From positions 45,015-109,014 of the forward strand of contig NZ_REEZ01000015.1 in the NCBI RefSeq assembly GCF_003990445.1: a DNA stretch of 64,000 nucleotides. Direction: 5' to 3'. Each line of letters starts with the position of its first letter. The first letter of the stretch is position 1. The stretch is from Pararhodobacter zhoushanensis. Lineage in GTDB: Bacteria; Pseudomonadota; Alphaproteobacteria; Rhodobacterales; Rhodobacteraceae. Positions 62,313 to 64,000 of this stretch are shown piece after piece. Below the pieces are notes generated by a model that was not told the DNA's origin, made no database searches, and saw nothing but the letters and a program-made list of their open reading frames with translations. The position numbers and the translations under genes were made by a program.

Positions 62313-63719
62313 ATGAACCGACGCCAATTCCTGACTTCATCTGCTTCAATCCTGGCCGGGGCTGGGATCCTGCCTCTGGCATCCGCTCGCAATGCCTTTG
62401 CGCAAACCGGCACGCCAGCGCAGCGGCTCGCAATGCCACCGATACTCGACACGCGCGCGACGGGTCGGCTGGCGTTGCAAGCACAGCCCGGCCGGACCAG
62501 TTTTGGCGACGGTCCTGCGGTGGTCACCGCAGGCTTCAATCAGTCCTATCTTGGACCAACCATTGTGATGCAAAATGGCGAACTGGCCACCGAAGTGACC
62601 AATGCCCTCGCAGAACCCGTCAGCACTCATTGGCACGGCTTGCTCGCGCCCGGCTCACATGACGGCGGCCCGCACCAGCCCATTGACCCAGGCGCGACGT
62701 GGCGGCCCCCTCTGAACATCGCACAAGACCCAGCAACACTCTGGTATCACTCGCATATCCATGAGCGGACAGCCGAGCAGGTGTATTTCGGGCTGGCCGG
62801 GGTGATCCACGTGACTGACGGGCAAGACGATGCGCGCGGCCTGCCGTCAGGCTACGGTGTGGATGATCTGACGCTGGTTCTACAAGATCGCCGCTTCGAC
62901 CGCGCTGGGCGCATGGTCTATGAACCGTCGATGATGGACGTGATGCACGGCTTTCTTGGCAACCGGATGCAGATCAATGGTCAGTCGGGGGCAACAGCAG
63001 TCGTGCCGGAGGGGATCGTCCGGCTTCGACTGCTGAACGGGTCAAACGCGCGCATCTACACGCTGTTCTTCGATGATACACGCCCAATGCATTTGGTGGC
63101 AACGGATGCTGGCTTCTTGCCCGCGCCAATAGCAATTGAGACCCTGCGGCTTGCGCCCGGCGAGCGGGCAGAGATCCTGGTCGATTTCTCGGCTGGCCCG
63201 GCGCCCGTGTTGATGAGCGATCCGGGGCAAGCGTATGGCGTCCTGCAATTCGCCACAGATGGCACCCTGCCCTCGCGCATCACACGCCTGCCCGAACGCC
63301 TGGACGGAATTCTAGAAGACCTTATCGGAGCCGAAGTCACAACACGACAAGTCTCGCTCGACATGGGCATGGGCGGCATGATGATGGGCGGCGGATTTGC
63401 CATCAACGGGAGCCCCTACGACATGCGCCGGATCGATTTTGAGGTCGCCCTCGGATCGGTTGAACGCTGGCACATCCGCAGTTCCATGGTCGCGCACCCG
63501 TTCCATGTCCATGGTGTCCGCTTCCGAGTGGTCACCGAGAACGGCGGCCCCCCGCTCCCTGAGAACACCGGCTGGAAAGATACTTTGTTGGTTCCAGGCG
63601 AGGCGGAGATCCTCGCCCGCTTTGACCAACCGGCCAGCGCCGAGACGCCATTCATGTTTCACTGCCATATCCTGGAACATGAAGACGCCGGTATGATGGG
63701 GCAATTCACTGTAACCTAG
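62313..63719 (+). CDS. Second multicopper oxidase, CueO/SufI-like
   Basis: A 468-residue protein with a Tat signal (NRRQFLTSSASILAGAGILP). Copper motifs: HWHG (about 111-114), YHSHIHE, HPFHVHG and HCHILEHEDAGMMG, giving T1/T2/T3 sites. The Met-rich MGMGGMMMGGGFA segment (about 352-365) resembles the substrate/copper-binding Met-rich loop of CueO. It oxidises Cu(I) in the periplasm. It follows the hairpin terminator at 62118-62149, so may have its own promoter. Confidence 0.9.
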   Translation: MNRRQFLTSSASILAGAGILPLASARNAFAQTGTPAQRLAMPPILDTRATGRLALQAQPGRTSFGDGPAVVTAGFNQSYLGPTIVMQNGELATEVTNALAEPVSTHWHGLLAPGSHDGGPHQPIDPGATWRPPLNIAQDPATLWYHSHIHERTAEQVYFGLAGVIHVTDGQDDARGLPSGYGVDDLTLVLQDRRFDRAGRMVYEPSMMDVMHGFLGNRMQINGQSGATAVVPEGIVRLRLLNGSNARIYTLFFDDTRPMHLVATDAGFLPAPIAIETLRLAPGERAEILVDFSAGPAPVLMSDPGQAYGVLQFATDGTLPSRITRLPERLDGILEDLIGAEVTTRQVSLDMGMGGMMMGGGFAINGSPYDMRRIDFEVALGSVERWHIRSSMVAHPFHVHGVRFRVVTENGGPPLPENTGWKDTLLVPGEAEILARFDQPASAETPFMFHCHILEHEDAGMMGQFTVT

Positions 63720-63926
63720 ATGCAAAGCAATAAGCGGGCATCGCGGTCACTGGGTCTGGGCAACTTCGGGTCACGCTTTTTTGTACGTGGCTGCATATCG
63801 CTGCCCGCTTATGCGCGCTGGTGCGGTTTTTATGCGTCAGTGTTGATGTGGCGTTGATGCAAAACGCATTAGCCTATACACAAGCGAAACGCTCTGGTTT
63901 TAAGTCTTTGATTTATTGCGAAATTT
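63720..63926. other. Gene-free stretch before the tRNA
   Basis: 207 bp between the oxidase stop and the tRNA 3' end. No ORF, terminator with T-run or repeat of the tRNA end was found. It could contain an island attachment site, but no direct repeat partner was seen in the window. Confidence 0.35.

Positions 63927-64000
<74 letters not shown>

Overview
The window looks like chromosomal DNA of a high-GC alphaproteobacterium, most likely Rhodobacterales (Roseobacter/Rhodobacter/Paracoccus relatives). This rests on recognisable family content and the initiator-type tRNA-Met at the right edge. It is an inference, as no marker gene or database search was available. The layout is a metal-homeostasis region interrupted by a large prophage.

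Left metal region (1-6.5 kb). A partial minus-strand gene faces mntR (DtxR-type manganese regulator) across a perfect inverted repeat. A tightly packed minus-strand operon follows: a Zn/Cd/Pb-type P1B ATPase (zntA-like), two isoprenylcysteine-methyltransferase-like membrane proteins, lspA, dsbB and dsbA. It is driven from a MerR-type promoter by a divergent ZntR/CadR-like regulator. That regulator is translationally coupled to ynfA, which stops at 65 codons, just where the prophage begins.

Prophage (about 6.5-47.2 kb). It starts with a tyrosine integrase (minus strand), then a repeat-rich intergenic region, an AlpA-like DNA-binding protein, a VRR-NUC nuclease, a winged-helix replication-type protein and a phage protein of unknown role. 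A defence-like block follows: an ABC-three-component (ABC-3C) operon, a solitary HEPN protein and a PD-(D/E)xK protein. Next come a ParB-methyltransferase fusion, a small membrane protein and a DUF3489/DUF6900-like pair. The late operon has lambda-type head genes (small and large terminase, gpW, portal, S49 protease/scaffold, decoration D, capsid E) and siphovirus tail genes. The tail genes include a tail chaperone with a textbook -1 slippery site, a tape measure and a 1042-residue tail protein with an embedded von Willebrand A domain. Lysis genes (M15 endolysin, nested Rz/Rz1-type spanins) close the prophage. Two blocks of non-phage cargo sit inside the late genes. At 27.8-29.4 kb lie a Met/His-rich exported protein and a Crp/Fnr regulator with an FNR-like box. 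At 35.2-39.1 kb lie IS110, IS5, an IS3 remnant and a DUF305 membrane protein.

Right copper region (47.3-63.7 kb). It encodes a small Cys-rich exported protein, two c-type cytochromes, CopZ-like and CopA-like copper export, an APC permease, a putative thiazoline-carboxylate hydrolase, a TVP38 membrane protein, DUF302, a 37-residue membrane protein and an EF-hand exported protein. Then come a two-component system, a second small exported protein, a lipoprotein plus TolC-type lipoprotein, two multicopper oxidases, an exported cupredoxin and a CusF-like protein. Together they would export cytosolic Cu(I), bind or oxidise it in the periplasm, and sense it. The window ends in the initiator tRNA-Met, whose 3' end faces this region.
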